Shown here: in pieces, positions 1 to 9,078 of the stretch
Numbering within the stretch: position 1 is the first letter of the stretch
Layout: each line of letters opens with the position of its first letter
Assembly: GCA_009699205.1 (NCBI GenBank)
Contig: WLOP01000005.1
Span: 1-64,000, forward strand
Length of the DNA stretch: 64,000 bases
Source: Actinomycetota bacterium
GTDB lineage: Bacteria > Actinomycetota > Actinomycetes > Nanopelagicales > Nanopelagicaceae
Reading direction: 5' to 3'
The notes under the pieces: generated by a model
Seen by the model: the letters and a program-made list of their open reading frames with translations, nothing else
What the model was told of the DNA's origin: nothing
The model's database searches: none
Program-made: the position numbers and the translations under genes

Positions 1-202
1 CTGGATCTACAAGGGTGAAGTTATTCATTCTCGTGCAGAGCGCGAAGCCGCAGCACTTGCTGCAGCACGTGCTCCAAAGAAAGATCAAGGACGTCGCACA
101 CCTCGCGCACCACGCGGTGAGGTCACAACATCTTCTGTCGATGCACGCGCAGCAGCTACTGCTGTAGTAGATGCACCAGCTGCTGAAGGGAGCGAGGCGT
201 AA
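1..202 (+). CDS. rpsC: 30S ribosomal protein S3, C-terminal fragment
   Basis: Only the 3' end lies in the window; reading starts at base 2 with WIYKGEV and runs to TAA at 200-202. WIYKGE is part of the conserved S3 C-terminal domain and is followed by an Ala/Arg-rich low-complexity tail, as in actinobacterial S3. S3 binds 16S rRNA in the 30S head near the mRNA entry channel. The stop codon abuts the rplP start, and rpsC-rplP-rpmC-rpsQ is the standard order. The N-terminal part is outside the window. Confidence 0.93.
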   Translation, partial: WIYKGEVIHSRAEREAAALAAARAPKKDQGRRTPRAPRGEVTTSSVDARAAATAVVDAPAAEGSEA

Positions 203-616
203 ATGTTAATTCCACGTCGCGTTAAGCACCGTAAGCAGCACCACCCATCTCGTAGCGGTGCTTCTAAGGGCGGAACTGCAGTTTCCTTTGGTGACTTCGG
301 TATCCAAGCTCTTGAGCCTGCATACGTAACAAACCGTCAGATTGAAGCAGCGCGTATTGCAATGACGCGTTACATCAAGCGTGGTGGAAAGGTGTGGATC
401 AATATTTATCCAGATCGTCCACTCACCAAGAAACCTGCCGAAACTCGCATGGGTTCGGGTAAGGGATCACCTGAATGGTGGATCGCAAACGTGAAGCCTG
501 GCCGCGTAATGTTCGAAATCTCGGGCGTTACCGAAGCTATTGCTAATGAAGCAATGCGCCTTGCTATTCACAAATTGCCGATGAAATGTCGAGTTGTGAA
601 ACGTGAGGAGGCGTAA
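203..616 (+). CDS. rplP: 50S ribosomal protein L16
   Basis: The 137-residue product has the family length. It starts [14 protein letters not shown] and carries the L16 signature [15 protein letters not shown] in the second half. L16 binds 23S rRNA near the A-site tRNA and the peptidyl-transferase centre. The start follows the rpsC stop directly, with GAGCGAGG just upstream as ribosome binding site. The stop overlaps the rpmC start by one base (TAATG), so the two are likely translationally coupled. Confidence 0.98.
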   Translation: MLIPRRVKHRKQHHPSRSGASKGGTAVSFGDFGIQALEPAYVTNRQIEAARIAMTRYIKRGGKVWINIYPDRPLTKKPAETRMGSGKGSPEWWIANVKPGRVMFEISGVTEAIANEAMRLAIHKLPMKCRVVKREEA

Positions 617-831
617 TGGCTACTACATCTAACGAGGAGCTTCGCGCATTATCTGCCGAAGAACTCACCGGAAAACTTCGTGAATCTAAGGAAGAACTAT
701 TCAACCTTCGATTCCAGGCCGCAACAGGTCAACTCGAAAGCCATGGTCGCTTAGGCGCCGTCCGCAAAGAGATTGCTCGAATTTACACAGTTATCCGTGA
801 ACGCGAATTAGGAATTGGAGGTGCTGCATGA
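616..831 (+). CDS. rpmC: 50S ribosomal protein L29
   Basis: A 71-residue protein of two predicted helices with the L29 core [17 protein letters not shown] and the later RKEIARI motif. L29 sits at the polypeptide exit tunnel and contacts trigger factor and SRP. GAGGAGG lies just upstream of the ATG. It overlaps rplP by one base and rpsQ by four bases (ATGA), the usual tight packing in this operon. Confidence 0.97.
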   Translation: MATTSNEELRALSAEELTGKLRESKEELFNLRFQAATGQLESHGRLGAVRKEIARIYTVIRERELGIGGAA

Positions 832-1112
832 GCCCGAACAATTCTTCTGCAACGAATGAAGAGCGTGGATTCCGTAAGACACGTGAAGGCATCGTTGTAA
901 GCGACAAGATGGATAAGACAGTAACCGTTGAGGTCATGGACCGTGTGAAGCACGGCATGTACAGCAAGGTTCTCTCACGTGCCCGTAAGTTGAAAGCCCA
1001 CGACGAGCTCAATGCTGCAGGCGTCGGCGATCGCGTAATGATCATGGAAACTCGACCACTATCGGCAACCAAGCGTTGGCGTGTAGTCGAGATCCTCGAG
1101 AAAGCTAAGTAG
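828..1112 (+). CDS. rpsQ: 30S ribosomal protein S17
   Basis: A 94-residue primary 16S rRNA-binding protein of the OB-fold S17 family. After an N-terminal extension of about 15 residues typical of actinobacteria, the sequence shows [16 protein letters not shown] and later [20 protein letters not shown], both diagnostic. The ATG overlaps the rpmC stop. An 18-base gap containing AGAGGG separates it from rplN. Confidence 0.97.
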   Translation: MSPNNSSATNEERGFRKTREGIVVSDKMDKTVTVEVMDRVKHGMYSKVLSRARKLKAHDELNAAGVGDRVMIMETRPLSATKRWRVVEILEKAK

Positions 1113-1130
1113 AGGGTCGGTGGATAAGAA

Positions 1131-1499
1131 ATGATTCAGCAAGAATCGCGCCTTCGCGTAGCCGATAACACAGGAGCAAAAGAGCTCCTCTGTATTCGCG
1201 TTCTCGGTGGCTCCAAGCGTCGTTATGCCGGCATCGGAGACATCATCGTATGTTCAGTTAAGGATGCAATTCCTGGCGGACAAGTTAAGAAGGGTGAAGT
1301 CGTCAAGGCGGTCATCGTTCGTACAGTTAAGGAACGTCGTCGTCCAGATGGTTCCTACATTAAATTTGATGAGAATGCTGCAGTCATCTTGAAAGCTGAT
1401 GGCGAACCACGTGGCACTCGTATCTTCGGACCGGTTGCTCGCGAACTTCGCGACAAGCGCTTCATGAAGATTATCTCGCTTGCTCCGGAGGTGCTCTAA
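1131..1499 (+). CDS. rplN: 50S ribosomal protein L14
   Basis: A 122-residue protein starting [18 protein letters not shown], the near-invariant L14 N-terminus, and ending with the conserved [20 protein letters not shown]14 binds 23S rRNA and forms an intersubunit bridge with the 30S. It has the normal length and position between rpsQ and rplX. Three bases separate it from rplX, suggesting coupled translation. Confidence 0.98.
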   Translation: MIQQESRLRVADNTGAKELLCIRVLGGSKRRYAGIGDIIVCSVKDAIPGGQVKKGEVVKAVIVRTVKERRRPDGSYIKFDENAAVILKADGEPRGTRIFGPVARELRDKRFMKIISLAPEVL

Positions 1500-1502
1500 C
1501 AC

Positions 1503-1814
1503 ATGGCAAAGATTAAGAAGGGCGACACAGTTTTGGTGATCGCTGGAAAAGATAAGGGAGTCACTGGAAAAGTGCTCGACCTTGATGCACGTCGCATCCT
1601 TGTTGAAGGTGTTAACCGCGTAAAGCGTCACACCCAAGAAACAACAGGCGACCGTGGAGTAAAGGTCGGCGGCATCATGACCGTTGAAGCTTCCATCGCA
1701 ATTTCAAATGTCATGCTCGTCGATGAGGACGGTAAGGCCACTCGCCTTGGCGCTCGCAAAGATGAAAACGGCAAGAACGTTCGCATTTCGCGTCGCACCG
1801 GAAAGGACATCTAA
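1503..1814 (+). CDS. rplX: 50S ribosomal protein L24
   Basis: A 103-residue KOW-domain protein. The N-terminal KOW segment reads [17 protein letters not shown], followed by [12 protein letters not shown], both typical of L24, an assembly initiator that binds the 5' domain of 23S rRNA. GGAGGTG ends just before the start, inside the rplN 3' end. The stop overlaps the rplE start by one base (TAATG). Confidence 0.98.
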   Translation: MAKIKKGDTVLVIAGKDKGVTGKVLDLDARRILVEGVNRVKRHTQETTGDRGVKVGGIMTVEASIAISNVMLVDEDGKATRLGARKDENGKNVRISRRTGKDI

Positions 1815-2371
1815 TGTCTACCGCACAAGTTGTACGTCTTAAAGGACGTTACCGCAGCGAAATCGCTCCTGCGCTCAAAACTCAATTTGGGTACAAGAAC
1901 GTTATGCAGATTCCAACCCTGACCAAGATTGTGGTCAACATGGGTGTGGGTGAAGCAGCTCGTGACTCTAAGTTGATTGAAGGCGCAATTCGCGACCTCA
2001 CAACAATTACTGGTCAAAAGCCACAGGTCACCAAGTCACGCAAGTCAATCGCTCAATTTAAATTGCGCGAAAACATGCCAATTGGTGCACACGTCACTCT
2101 TCGCGGAGATCGTATGTGGGAGTTCGCAGATCGTCTTCTTTCGATCTCGCTTCCACGTATTCGCGACTTCCGTGGGCTTTCACCTAAGCAATTCGATGGC
2201 AAGGGCAACTACACATTTGGTCTTACAGAACAAGTGGTATTCCCAGAGATCGAACAAGACAAGATTGATCGTCCGCGCGGTATGGACATCACTTTCGTTA
2301 CCACTGCTACCAACGATGAAGAAGGTCGCGCGCTACTTAAGGCGCTTGGCTTTCCATTCAGGGAGAACTAA
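1814..2371 (+). CDS. rplE: 50S ribosomal protein L5
   Basis: A 185-residue protein that binds 5S rRNA and P-site tRNA in the central protuberance. Visible signatures are [11 protein letters not shown] near residue 40, the [18 protein letters not shown] segment, and [18 protein letters not shown] near the C-terminus. It follows rplX with a one-base overlap and is followed directly by the zinc-type rpsN. Confidence 0.98.
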   Translation: MSTAQVVRLKGRYRSEIAPALKTQFGYKNVMQIPTLTKIVVNMGVGEAARDSKLIEGAIRDLTTITGQKPQVTKSRKSIAQFKLRENMPIGAHVTLRGDRMWEFADRLLSISLPRIRDFRGLSPKQFDGKGNYTFGLTEQVVFPEIEQDKIDRPRGMDITFVTTATNDEEGRALLKALGFPFREN

Positions 2372-2557
2372 ATGGCTAAAACATCGCTCAAGGTAAAAGC
2401 TGCCCGTAAGCCAAAGTTCAAGGTACGCGGTTACACACGTTGCCAGCGTTGCGGACGTCCGCATGCTGTCTATCAAAAATTTGGAATTTGCCGCATCTGC
2501 TTCCGAGAGATGGCACACGCTGGCGAACTTCCTGGCATCACGAAGGCATCTTGGTAA
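2372..2557 (+). CDS. rpsN: 30S ribosomal protein S14, zinc-binding type (S14Z)
   Basis: The 61-residue product is the short zinc form of S14. Four cysteines in two CxxC pairs (C24/C27 and C40/C43) form the zinc knuckle, and the ending [11 protein letters not shown] is characteristic. It helps assemble the 30S head. The start lies directly after the rplE stop, with AGGGAG upstream. S4 and L36 in this window are also zinc-type, and no zinc-free paralogue is seen here. Confidence 0.97.
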   Translation: MAKTSLKVKAARKPKFKVRGYTRCQRCGRPHAVYQKFGICRICFREMAHAGELPGITKASW

Positions 2558-2630
2558 TTCACCCAACAACTACGAAACAGGTCCAGACAAATCGTCAGGA
2601 AACCGGTTCGAGAAAGGCCACAGGCCACGC

Positions 2631-3035
2631 ATGACAATGACAGATCCGATCGCAGACATGTTGACACGTCTGCGTAACGCGAACTCTGCCTATCACGACT
2701 CGGTTTCAATGCCGTCGTCATCGGTTAAGACGCGTATCGCAGGAATACTTCAACAGGAGGGTTTCATCGGCGGTTTCCGCGTAGATGCAAATCCAAATGG
2801 CGTTGGTAAAACGCTAGTCCTCGACCTTAAGTTCGGTCCGAACCGTGAACGTTCGATCGCCGGTCTTCGTCGCGTTAGCAAGCCAGGACTTCGCGTTTAC
2901 GCAAAGTCAACGGCGCTGCCAAAAGTTCTTGGCGGTTTGGGCGTTGCCATCATTTCAACTTCTTCTGGTTTGCTGACTGATAAGCAAGCCAACAAACAGG
3001 GCGTAGGCGGAGAAGTTCTCGCCTATGTTTGGTAA
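2631..3035 (+). CDS. rpsH: 30S ribosomal protein S8
   Basis: I take the ATG at 2631, giving a 134-residue protein that starts [20 protein letters not shown], the actinobacterial S8 N-terminus. A longer in-frame reading from 2463 overlaps rpsN and adds non-homologous sequence. The C-terminal [12 protein letters not shown] and GGEVLAYVW are S8 signatures. S8 binds the 16S central domain and in many bacteria represses the spc operon. A small GGCC-ACA-GGCC inverted repeat at 2616-2626 lies just before the start; whether it has a role is unknown. Confidence 0.96.
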   Translation: MTMTDPIADMLTRLRNANSAYHDSVSMPSSSVKTRIAGILQQEGFIGGFRVDANPNGVGKTLVLDLKFGPNRERSIAGLRRVSKPGLRVYAKSTALPKVLGGLGVAIISTSSGLLTDKQANKQGVGGEVLAYVW

Positions 3036-3040
3036 TTGAT

Positions 3041-3580
3041 ATGTCACGTATCGGTCGTAGCCCAATTCAGATTCCTGCGGGAGTCGAAATTTCTATCAAT
3101 GGCCAAGCAGTTGCCGTTAAGGGACCCAAGGGTTCTCTTTCACGTGTGATCGCAGAGCCAATTCACGTTTCACAAGCTGATGGAGTAGTAACAGTTGCTC
3201 GTCCAAACGACGAGCGTCTTAGCCGTTCACTTCATGGTTTGTCTCGCACACTCGTTGCCAACATGGTCGAAGGCGTAACCAATGGTTACAGCAAGACCAT
3301 CGAAATCGTTGGTGTTGGTTACCGCGTTGCTGAGAAAGGCAAAGATCTTGAGTTTGCTCTTGGTTATAGCCACTCAGTTCCATTTCCAGCTCCTGAAGGA
3401 ATTACATTCAAAGTTGAGTCACCTACAAAGTTCTCAATTTCAGGAATCGATAAGCAACTCGTAGGCGAAGTTGCAGCGAAGATCAAGAAGTTACGTAAGG
3501 CCGATCCATACAAGGGTAAGGGCTTGCGTTTGTCAGGCGAAGTTGTTCGCCGTAAGCAAGGAAAGACGGGTAAGAAGTAA
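3041..3580 (+). CDS. rplF: 50S ribosomal protein L6
   Basis: The ATG at 3041 gives the family N-terminus [17 protein letters not shown] and 179 residues. An in-frame ATG at 3029 would overlap rpsH and add four non-conserved residues. The two L6 repeats are present, with the C-terminal signature [22 protein letters not shown]6 binds 23S rRNA near the factor-binding site. The stop overlaps the rplR start by one base. Confidence 0.97.
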   Translation: MSRIGRSPIQIPAGVEISINGQAVAVKGPKGSLSRVIAEPIHVSQADGVVTVARPNDERLSRSLHGLSRTLVANMVEGVTNGYSKTIEIVGVGYRVAEKGKDLEFALGYSHSVPFPAPEGITFKVESPTKFSISGIDKQLVGEVAAKIKKLRKADPYKGKGLRLSGEVVRRKQGKTGKK

Positions 3581-3957
3581 TGGCTATCGGTGTAAAGGTC
3601 CGTAAAGGCTCGGCAACTAATGCCCGCGCCCGTCGTCATTTCCGCGTACGCAAGAAGGTCTCCGGAACTTCGTTGCGTCCACGTCTAGTTGTCTCCCGTT
3701 CATCTCGCCATCTATTTGTGCAGGTAATCGATGACACTCAAGGTCGCACAATTGCATCTGCATCCACTATGGAAGCCGATCTTCGTGTAGCTACTGGAGA
3801 TAAGAGCGCAAAGTCTCGTCAAGTTGGCGCCCTCATTGCTCAACGCGCAAAAGCCGCTGGCGTAAGTGCCGTTGTCTTTGATCGCGCTGGTAATAAGTAC
3901 CACGGTCGTATCGCAGCTCTTGCAGACAGTGCACGAGAGAACGGATTGGAGTTCTAA
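3580..3957 (+). CDS. rplR: 50S ribosomal protein L18
   Basis: A 125-residue 5S rRNA-binding protein. Diagnostic parts are [20 protein letters not shown] near residue 35 and the C-terminal [24 protein letters not shown]. The very basic N-terminal tail is normal for the family. It is coupled by one-base overlaps to rplF upstream and rpsE downstream (TAATG in both cases). Confidence 0.98.
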   Translation: MAIGVKVRKGSATNARARRHFRVRKKVSGTSLRPRLVVSRSSRHLFVQVIDDTQGRTIASASTMEADLRVATGDKSAKSRQVGALIAQRAKAAGVSAVVFDRAGNKYHGRIAALADSARENGLEF

Positions 3958-4574
3958 TGGCTGTTAATCCAACTCAGAATCGCGAAGGCGCAGATGCCCC
4001 TAAGGGTAATGATCGCCGCGAACGTCGTGAACGCCGCGATGATCGTCAACAAGAGAAGAGCCCATACATCGAGCGCGTGGTTTTCATTAACCGCGTATCT
4101 AAAGTTGTAAAGGGTGGACGTCGTTTCTCCTTCACCGCACTCGTCGTAGTCGGCGATGGCAATGGCACTGTTGGTATTGGTTATGGAAAGTCTAAGGAAG
4201 TTCCACAAGCAATTGCCAAGGCCGTTGAAGAAGCTAAGAAGTCATTCTTCAAAGTTCCACGTATTCAAGGAACTGTTCCTCACCCATCACAAGGTGAAAC
4301 AGCAGCTGGCGTAGTTCTTCTTCGCCCAGCAAGCCCTGGTACTGGAGTTATTGCTGGTGGTCCAGTCCGTGCAGTGCTTGAGTGCGCCGGTATCACCGAT
4401 GTACTTACAAAGTCTCTCGGTTCAAACAACGCAATCAACATGGTTCACGCCACTGTTGCAGCGTTGAAGCAACTCGAGTCTCCAGAAGCAATCGCAGCGC
4501 GTCGTGGACGTCCGCTTGAAGATGTCGCTCCTGCTGCAATTATCCGCGCTTCACAAATGACAGTTGGTGCGTAA
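3957..4574 (+). CDS. rpsE: 30S ribosomal protein S5
   Basis: A 205-residue protein with the S5 double-stranded-RNA-binding N-domain ([18 protein letters not shown] and [15 protein letters not shown]) and the C-terminal [13 protein letters not shown] with [14 protein letters not shown]. An N-terminal extension of about 35 charged residues is common in actinobacteria. S5 shapes the mRNA entry channel and decoding accuracy. It overlaps rplR and rpmD by one base each. Confidence 0.98.
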   Translation: MAVNPTQNREGADAPKGNDRRERRERRDDRQQEKSPYIERVVFINRVSKVVKGGRRFSFTALVVVGDGNGTVGIGYGKSKEVPQAIAKAVEEAKKSFFKVPRIQGTVPHPSQGETAAGVVLLRPASPGTGVIAGGPVRAVLECAGITDVLTKSLGSNNAINMVHATVAALKQLESPEAIAARRGRPLEDVAPAAIIRASQMTVGA

Positions 4575-4756
4575 TGCCACGTTTGAAAGTAACCCAAATA
4601 CGTTCGAAAGTTGGCAGCAAGCCTGAACTTCGCGACACATTGCGTTCATTAGGTTTGAAGCGAATTAACGATGTCGTAGTACAAGAAGATCGTCCAGAAA
4701 TTCGTGGCATGGTTCACGCCGTTCGCCACTTGATCAAGGTTGAGGAGGTTGAATAA
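4574..4756 (+). CDS. rpmD: 50S ribosomal protein L30
   Basis: A 60-residue L30 with the pattern [29 protein letters not shown] and the ending HLIKVEE. L30 is a small 23S rRNA-binding protein. It overlaps the rpsE stop by one base (TAATG), and GAGGAGG at its own 3' end serves as ribosome binding site for rplO three bases downstream. Confidence 0.97.
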   Translation: MPRLKVTQIRSKVGSKPELRDTLRSLGLKRINDVVVQEDRPEIRGMVHAVRHLIKVEEVE

Positions 4757-4758
4757 CG

Positions 4759-5199
4759 ATGACACTCAAAGTTCATCATCTTCGTCCAGCCCCAGGAGCT
4801 AAAACCACAAAGACCCGTAAGGGTCGCGGTGAAGCATCAAAGGGTAAGACCGCAGGTCGCGGTGGTAAGGGAACTCGTGCCCGTAACCAGGTTCGTGCAG
4901 GATTCGAAGGCGGACAGTTGCCTTTGGTTATGCGTTTGCCTAAGTTGCGTGGTTTCAAGAACCCTGAGCGCATCGAATATCAAGCAGTCAACGTTGCAAC
5001 AATTAATGCTCTTTATCCAAAGGGCGGCGATGTCACGGTTGAGGATCTAGTCAAGAAGGGCGCCGCACGTAGCAACCTTCCTGTCAAAATCCTAGGAAAT
5101 GGCGAAATTGCAGTTAAGGTCAGCGTTGCTGCTCATAAATTCTCAAGCTCAGCCATCGAAAAGATTGCTGCTGCCGGGGGATCAACAAAGACTTTGTAG
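4759..5199 (+). CDS. rplO: 50S ribosomal protein L15
   Basis: A 146-residue late-assembly protein of the large subunit. The Gly/Lys/Arg-rich N-terminal extension ([17 protein letters not shown]) penetrates the r[21 protein letters not shown] is the family signature. The ending [13 protein letters not shown] is also typical. It precedes secY, as in nearly all bacteria. Two overlapping inverted repeats start at its stop codon and are listed separately. Confidence 0.97.
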   Translation: MTLKVHHLRPAPGAKTTKTRKGRGEASKGKTAGRGGKGTRARNQVRAGFEGGQLPLVMRLPKLRGFKNPERIEYQAVNVATINALYPKGGDVTVEDLVKKGAARSNLPVKILGNGEIAVKVSVAAHKFSSSAIEKIAAAGGSTKTL

Positions 5200-5227
5200 T
5201 CTTTCGTTTTAGTCGTGAAATGAAAGA
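5187..5227 (+). promoter_or_regulatory. Two mutually exclusive hairpins between rplO and secY
   Basis: AAAGAC at 5187-5192 can pair with GTCTTT at 5199-5204 around the rplO stop codon. The overlapping TCTTTC at 5200-5205 can instead pair with GAAAGA at 5222-5227, which runs into the secY ribosome binding site AGAGGGAG. Because they share bases, only one can form. This may tune secY translation or readthrough. The pairing is seen; the regulatory role is inference. Confidence 0.35.
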
Positions 5228-5239
5228 GGGAGAAGATCA

Positions 5240-6535
5240 GTGTTAAGTGCATTCGGTAAGGCTTTTAAGACTCCGGACCTTCGCAAGAAGATCTTCTTCA
5301 CTCTTTCTATCATGGCGCTCTTTCGATTTGGTTCAGTAGTTCCTACTCCTGGCGTTTCCTATAGCAACGTTCAAGAGTGCCTCAAGACCGTTCAATCAGG
5401 TGGCCTTTTTGGTCTGATTAACCTCTTCAGCGGTGGAGCACTTCTTCACCTTTCTGTTTTCGCTCTAGGAATCATGCCTTACATCACCAGCTCGATTATC
5501 GTTCAGTTGTTGACTGTAGTTATTCCTCGTTTTGAAACTCTGAAAAACGAAGGACAATCAGGCACTGCAAAGCTCACTCAATACACTCGTTATCTCACTA
5601 TTGGTTTAGCGGTTCTACAGTCCACTGGACTTATCGCAGTTGCTCGTACTCCGGGCCGTTTGATCTCAGGATGTTCGCTCGCAATTATTCCTGATACTTC
5701 ATGGCAGCGCATTGTTACGATGATTTTCGTAATGACCGCTGGAACATCGGTCATCATGTGGCTCGGAGAACTTATTACTGACCGCGGTGTTGGTAACGGT
5801 ATGTCAATTCTGATCTTTACATCCATCGCTGCTGGATTCCCTGGCAACTTGTGGAGCATCAAACTTCAAAAGGGACTTTTCGCATTCTGTTTCGTTCTCG
5901 CAGTGGGAGTTTTGGTTGTTGCAGCCGTAGTCTTTGTTGAACAAGCACAACGCCGTATTCCTGTGCAATATGCAAAGCGTCAAGTGGGACGTGCTAGCTA
6001 TGGCGGAACCAGTACCTATATTCCTATCAAGGTAAACCAGGCTGGCGTTATCCCAGTAATTTTCGCCTCCTCTTTGCTCTACATCCCATCCCTTGTAGTT
6101 AATTTCACGAACTCACAAGCACCTTGGGCTGTATGGATTAGCCGTAACTTTGTTAAGGGCGATCACCCTGTCTACATCGCTGCTTACGCTCTTATGATTA
6201 TTTTCTTCACTTACTTCTATGTTGCAATTACTTTCAATCCTGATGAAGTTGCAGATAACATGAAGAAATACGGTGGTTTTATTCCTGGTATTCGTGCAGG
6301 TCGACCAACCTCTGAATACTTGCAATATGTGCTCTCAAGAATTACCGCTCCAGGATCGCTTTACTTGGCTTTCGTAGCCATCATTCCGATTTTGGCTCTG
6401 ATTCTCTTCGGTGCAACGCAGAACTTCCCATTTGGTGGAACCGCTATTTTGATCGTCGTAGGCGTAGGTCTTGATACTGCTAAGCAGATTGAAAGCCAAC
6501 TACAGCAACGTTCATACGAGGGGTTCTTGCGCTAA
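5240..6535 (+). CDS. secY: Sec translocon channel subunit SecY
   Basis: A 431-residue integral membrane protein with about ten hydrophobic segments, the pore of the SecYEG protein export channel. Recognisable parts are FRFGSVVPTPGV after TM1, the plug-region GGALLHLSVFALGIMPYI, and the cytosolic loop QAQRRIPVQYAKR that contacts SecA or the ribosome. The start is GTG preceded by GAGGGAGAAG, matching a normal N-terminus. Its TAA overlaps the adk ATG by one base. Confidence 0.98.
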   Translation: MLSAFGKAFKTPDLRKKIFFTLSIMALFRFGSVVPTPGVSYSNVQECLKTVQSGGLFGLINLFSGGALLHLSVFALGIMPYITSSIIVQLLTVVIPRFETLKNEGQSGTAKLTQYTRYLTIGLAVLQSTGLIAVARTPGRLISGCSLAIIPDTSWQRIVTMIFVMTAGTSVIMWLGELITDRGVGNGMSILIFTSIAAGFPGNLWSIKLQKGLFAFCFVLAVGVLVVAAVVFVEQAQRRIPVQYAKRQVGRASYGGTSTYIPIKVNQAGVIPVIFASSLLYIPSLVVNFTNSQAPWAVWISRNFVKGDHPVYIAAYALMIIFFTYFYVAITFNPDEVADNMKKYGGFIPGIRAGRPTSEYLQYVLSRITAPGSLYLAFVAIIPILALILFGATQNFPFGGTAILIVVGVGLDTAKQIESQLQQRSYEGFLR

Positions 6536-7185
6536 TGCGTTTAGTCCTGGTTGGCCCACCAGGTGCTGGTAAAGGAACGCAAGCACAATTCCTAGCTTCG
6601 CATTTCGGTATTCCCCATATCTCTACAGGCGATATTTTCCGCGCCAATTTAAAAGAGGGAACACCTCTTGGCGTTGAAGCTAAGGGATTTATGGATCGCG
6701 GAGAACTTGTTCCAGATTCAGTGACAAATGAGATGGTTCGCGATCGTTTAACTCATGACGATGTAGTGAATGGCTTCTTACTCGATGGCTTTCCTCGCAA
6801 TGTTGTGCAGGCGCAAGTCTTGCGCGCCATGTTGGCCGAGAAGAAAAACCCGCTCAATGCTGTTTTAGAACTTTCAATTGAAAAATCTGAGATTATCGCC
6901 CGCCTCTCCGGACGACGTGTCTGCCGTAATTGTGGCAACACTGCACACCTACTCTTTGATCCACCGAGCGTTGATGGCGTATGCAACGGCTGCCAAGGTG
7001 AGTTATATCAACGTGAAGATGACAAAGAAGAAGTTGTGACGCGACGTTTAGAAGTGTACGAAGAGCAGACTGCGCCAATTGTTGATTTCTATCGATCCGA
7101 GGGTCTTCTAATAACTATTAGCGCTACCGGGTCGGTGGGAGATATCACCGAACGGGCGATAACCGCTCTCAGCCGAGTTCACTAA
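6535..7185 (+). CDS. adk: Adenylate kinase
   Basis: A 216-residue enzyme for AMP + ATP to 2 ADP. The P-loop GPPGAGKGT is at residues 7-15, and HISTGDIFR with LDGFPRN are the AMP-binding motifs. The LID domain is the long zinc-finger form, with CRNC and CNGC pairs near residues 130-155. It is coupled to secY by a one-base overlap and followed by map 11 bases later, the usual secY-adk-map order. Confidence 0.98.
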   Translation: MRLVLVGPPGAGKGTQAQFLASHFGIPHISTGDIFRANLKEGTPLGVEAKGFMDRGELVPDSVTNEMVRDRLTHDDVVNGFLLDGFPRNVVQAQVLRAMLAEKKNPLNAVLELSIEKSEIIARLSGRRVCRNCGNTAHLLFDPPSVDGVCNGCQGELYQREDDKEEVVTRRLEVYEEQTAPIVDFYRSEGLLITISATGSVGDITERAITALSRVH

Positions 7186-7196
7186 AAGCAGCGCAC

Positions 7197-8006
7197 ATGG
7201 CAATTCAGATAAAAACTCTTGAGCAGATGAAGATTATGCGCAAGGCAGGCTTGTTAGTGGGCCAGACTCTAGAACTCTTACGTGACTCCATAAAAGTAGG
7301 CATGCGCACAGATGCGCTAGACGCTATCGCCGCTGCAAGTATTAAACGCGGTGGGGGCACATCCAACTTCAAGGGTTATCACGGTTTCCCGGCAACAATT
7401 TGTGTCTCTATCAATGATGAAATCGTCCATGGAATTCCCGGCGATCGCGTCATTGAAGATGGCGATGTTGTATCAATTGATTGCGGAGCGATTATTGATG
7501 GCTGGCATGGTGATGCTGCAATTTCGATTGGCGTGGGAAACGTGGACCCTGCTGACCAGAAAATGATGGATGTCTGTGATGAATCTATGTGGCGCGGAAT
7601 TGCTGCAGGTGCCACAGGCGCGCGATTGAGCGACATCGGTCATGCAATTGAGGATTACATCAAATCTCAAGGCAAGTATGGAATTTTGCAAGAATATGGC
7701 GGCCACGGAATCGGTACAGAGATGCACCAAGAGCCACATGTACTCAATTTCGGGCGACGTGGATTTGGCCCAATACTTACCGAAGGTTTTGTTCTAGCGA
7801 TTGAACCAATGATCACCCGTGGCACGCATAAAACAAAGGTGATGGCTGATAATTGGACAGTAATATCAACCGATAATTCACGCGGTGCACACTTCGAGAA
7901 TTCTTACTGCTTACTTCCCGATGGGAAAGCTTTCGTGCTGACCGCCCCCGACGGTGGAAAAGAGCGACTAGGCGCACTAGGCGTAGAGATTTCTACCCTC
8001 CTCTAG
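7197..8006 (+). CDS. map: Methionine aminopeptidase, type I
   Basis: A 269-residue cytosolic metalloprotease that removes N-terminal methionine from nascent proteins. Metal ligands are recognisable in VSIDCGAIIDGWHGDAA (two Asp), GGHGIGTEMHQEPHVLNF (His) and FVLAIEPM (Glu). It has no N-terminal zinc-finger extension, so it is the short type I form. The expected next gene, infA, is displaced by two amino-sugar genes. Confidence 0.97.
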   Translation: MAIQIKTLEQMKIMRKAGLLVGQTLELLRDSIKVGMRTDALDAIAAASIKRGGGTSNFKGYHGFPATICVSINDEIVHGIPGDRVIEDGDVVSIDCGAIIDGWHGDAAISIGVGNVDPADQKMMDVCDESMWRGIAAGATGARLSDIGHAIEDYIKSQGKYGILQEYGGHGIGTEMHQEPHVLNFGRRGFGPILTEGFVLAIEPMITRGTHKTKVMADNWTVISTDNSRGAHFENSYCLLPDGKAFVLTAPDGGKERLGALGVEISTLL

Positions 8007-8023
8007 CATTTAACTCGCTACGG

Positions 8024-8029
8024 TAAGGT
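8024..8029 (+). promoter_or_regulatory. -10 box for the nag genes, leaderless configuration
   Basis: TAAGGT ends six bases before the ATG at 8036, and no Shine-Dalgarno element lies at proper distance. The same layout recurs at several other unlinked starts in this window. No convincing -35 element was found at 16-18 bases. It suggests the amino-sugar pair has its own transcription start inside the ribosomal gene cluster. Confidence 0.4.
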
Positions 8030-8035
8030 AAGCAC

Positions 8036-9073
8036 ATGTCCACTCAACTTGGCGTAATAATGCAATCTGAGATTGCAGAGATTCCAGAAGTTTTTCGCCG
8101 CCTCAAGGAGCAATCAGCGGCCATGGCTTCTGCGATTGCAAAACTGCCGCTCGCAGAAGTTGATTCTGTAATTTTAGTTGCCCGCGGTACCTCTGATAAT
8201 GCAGCGCTCTACCTTAAGTATTTAATTGAAACTAAAATTGGAATTCCTTGTGGCTTGGCTTCCCCTTCAGTTGTTTCAATTTATGGAACGAAGCTGCGAT
8301 TCAAGAAGGTTCTTGTTATTGCCTTAAGCCAGAGCGGCCAATCTCCGGACCTTGTGGGATATTGCAAAGCCGCGCGAGAAGGCGGAGCAACCGTTTTAGC
8401 CATGACCAACGATCCCGAGAGCCCGTTGGCGCTCTCTTCGAACTGTCATCTCTACCTTCACGCGGGTCCGGAAAAAGCAGTAGCTGCAACTAAGAGTTAC
8501 TCGGCCGAACTGCTTGTATCTAGGATTTTCGTTGCGACGTGGTCGGGTGAGTCGATTGATCTGGATTCAATCATTGAACAATCCGAAAAGGCGTTGGATT
8601 GCGCAGATCAGATTAAATTGATTGCTGAAGCCTTCGATTTTTCTCAAGGCATCACAACGATGGGTCGCGGATATGCATATAGCAATGCCCATGAAGCTGC
8701 GCTAAAAATCCAGGAGACTGTGAAAATTCCTGTGGCATCTTTCTCATCAGCCGATTATCTTCACGGTCCTATCTCTTCCTTGCACGCAAATTCTCGAGTG
8801 ATTTTCTTAGCTCCCTTTGGAATAGCGGAGTCAGCAATGGCTGCGACAGTGGAGCGAATTAGAGATATCACGAGCCACATATTCTGGATTGGTTCAGGAT
8901 TTTCGCGGCGTAGCTCTGAAATTTATTTGGGAGGCTCTACAACTCTTGCAGAGGCAGATGGTGTAATCGCAGATAGTTTGCTTCTTCAACTCTTCGCACT
9001 ATTTCTTGCTATCTCCTCTGGGCAAAATCCTGATGCACCCATTGGCTTGGCAAAAGTTACCAAGACTCTCTAA
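8036..9073 (+). CDS. SIS-domain glucosamine-6-phosphate deaminase (NagB-II type)
   Basis: A 345-residue protein with two SIS sugar-isomerase domains. The first contains VARGTSDNAA and LSQSGQSPDLV, the second TTMGRGYAYSNAHEAALKIQE and HGPISSL, like the isomerase half of GlmS without the glutaminase domain. Most likely it converts glucosamine-6-phosphate to fructose-6-phosphate and ammonia, since nagA follows five bases downstream. NagB-II and AgaS-like (galactosamine) enzymes cannot be separated by eye. Its place between map and infA is unusual. Confidence 0.82.
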   Translation: MSTQLGVIMQSEIAEIPEVFRRLKEQSAAMASAIAKLPLAEVDSVILVARGTSDNAALYLKYLIETKIGIPCGLASPSVVSIYGTKLRFKKVLVIALSQSGQSPDLVGYCKAAREGGATVLAMTNDPESPLALSSNCHLYLHAGPEKAVAATKSYSAELLVSRIFVATWSGESIDLDSIIEQSEKALDCADQIKLIAEAFDFSQGITTMGRGYAYSNAHEAALKIQETVKIPVASFSSADYLHGPISSLHANSRVIFLAPFGIAESAMAATVERIRDITSHIFWIGSGFSRRSSEIYLGGSTTLAEADGVIADSLLLQLFALFLAISSGQNPDAPIGLAKVTKTL

Positions 9074-9078
9074 GCGCT

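Noticed and set aside
2616-2626. GGCC-ACA-GGCC before rpsH as an S8-binding regulatory site
   Set aside because: Only a 4-bp stem, and it does not resemble the bulged S8 target helix known from 16S rRNA and spc mRNA.
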